From Candidatus Hodarchaeota archaeon (GTDB taxonomy: Archaea > Asgardarchaeota > Heimdallarchaeia > Hodarchaeales > YT1-039): 5,926 nucleotides of DNA. Positions 5,711 to 5,926 of the stretch are shown here, one piece after another (within the stretch, counting starts at the first letter, position 1; each line of letters starts with the position of its first letter). The stretch covers positions 1-5,926 of the forward strand of contig JAEOTF010000106.1 in NCBI GenBank assembly GCA_016840025.1. Direction: 5' to 3'. Below the pieces are notes generated by a model. It did not search any database and was not told the DNA's origin. It worked only from the letters and a program-made list of their open reading frames with translations. Both the position numbers and the translations under genes were made by a program.

Positions 5711-5926
5711 TTATTCAAAAGTAGTTTGTAAGCGTGAAGAAAAGTTGACCGCACCAACGGTTCGGAACAGCTCAGCTGATAGTTCTTCAATTGTAGATTC
5801 TCGAAATGACTCCGCATTTTCAAGAAAAACCTTAGATAATCGTTCGTAGACCTCTTCCTTCTCTTTACCTTTCATTTCTTGTAAAACTCCCCACCATAAA
5901 GCAAATTTCTTTGCACATCTTTCAAC
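5711..5926 (-). CDS. 3' end of an unrecognised helical protein, truncated by the right window edge
   Basis: Reading the - strand inward from the window edge gives 71 uninterrupted codons followed by two tandem TAA stops (5713-5708). The peptide begins VERCAKKFALWWGVLQEMKG and continues with KEKEEVYERLSKVFLENAES, FRESTIEELSAELFRTVG and AVNFSSRLQTTFE. The pattern of charged and leucine positions is amphipathic helix throughout, and the codon use looks like real coding sequence. The overlapping + strand frame is read as its shadow. The start and most of the protein lie outside. It precedes the coiled-coil gene by about 190 nt on the same strand, and similar helical composition suggests the two may act together. 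The family is not recognised. Confidence 0.7.
   Translation of the reverse strand, partial: VERCAKKFALWWGVLQEMKGKEKEEVYERLSKVFLENAESFRESTIEELSAELFRTVGAVNFSSRLQTTFE

Noticed and set aside
5634..5849. Open frame of 71 codons on the + strand near the right edge
   Set aside because: The - strand frame 5711-5926 through the same bases has better protein composition and ends at tandem stops. The + frame has no ribosome site.
1..5926. CRISPR array, insertion sequence, tRNA or rRNA gene
   Set aside because: No regularly spaced repeats, transposase motifs, terminal inverted repeats or RNA-gene signatures were found on either strand by eye.

Overview
The window looks archaeal, with moderate confidence. 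TATA-like boxes lie about 25 nt before the expected transcription starts. One ribosome binding site is GGTGAT, the form that pairs with the 3' end of archaeal 16S rRNA. One gene appears leaderless. A secreted lamin-tail-domain protein ends in a VPEF motif, a membrane segment and a basic tail, a layout typical of archaeal surface proteins. The AT-rich sequence and this gene mix would fit an Asgard or other mesophilic archaeon, but nothing here fixes the lineage.

Layout. At the left edge the last 216 codons of an OPT-family transporter run on the + strand and end 20 nt from a convergent operon. All other genes are on the - strand. From right to left they are: the 3' end of an unrecognised coiled-coil-like gene that runs off the right edge (5711-5926); a hypothetical coiled-coil protein, possibly phasin-like (4998-5522); a LysE/RhtB-type exporter (4276-4932); a secreted, membrane-anchored lamin-tail-domain protein (3448-4095); a 447-bp gap without an intact gene (3001-3447); and a tight three-gene operon of PadR regulator, DrrA-type ABC ATPase and ABC-2 permease (672-3000).

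How the genes work together. The PadR-ATPase-permease operon is a self-contained regulated efflux module. The regulator stop overlaps the ATPase start (ATGA), and a 7-6-7 palindrome abuts the operon TATA box exactly where a repressor would block transcription. The LysE exporter and the OPT transporter add to a transport-rich neighbourhood, but nothing shows that they are functionally coupled to it.

Most unusual signal. The gap 3001-3447 contains a scar made of two abutting gene fragments. One is a 72-bp copy of the permease gene (codons 202-225; 55 of 72 bases identical by hand count). Two bases away is a copy of the 3' end of the LysE gene and its downstream flank (31 of 38 bases identical). 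Both parent genes are intact in this window, about 2.6 kb and 0.9 kb away.
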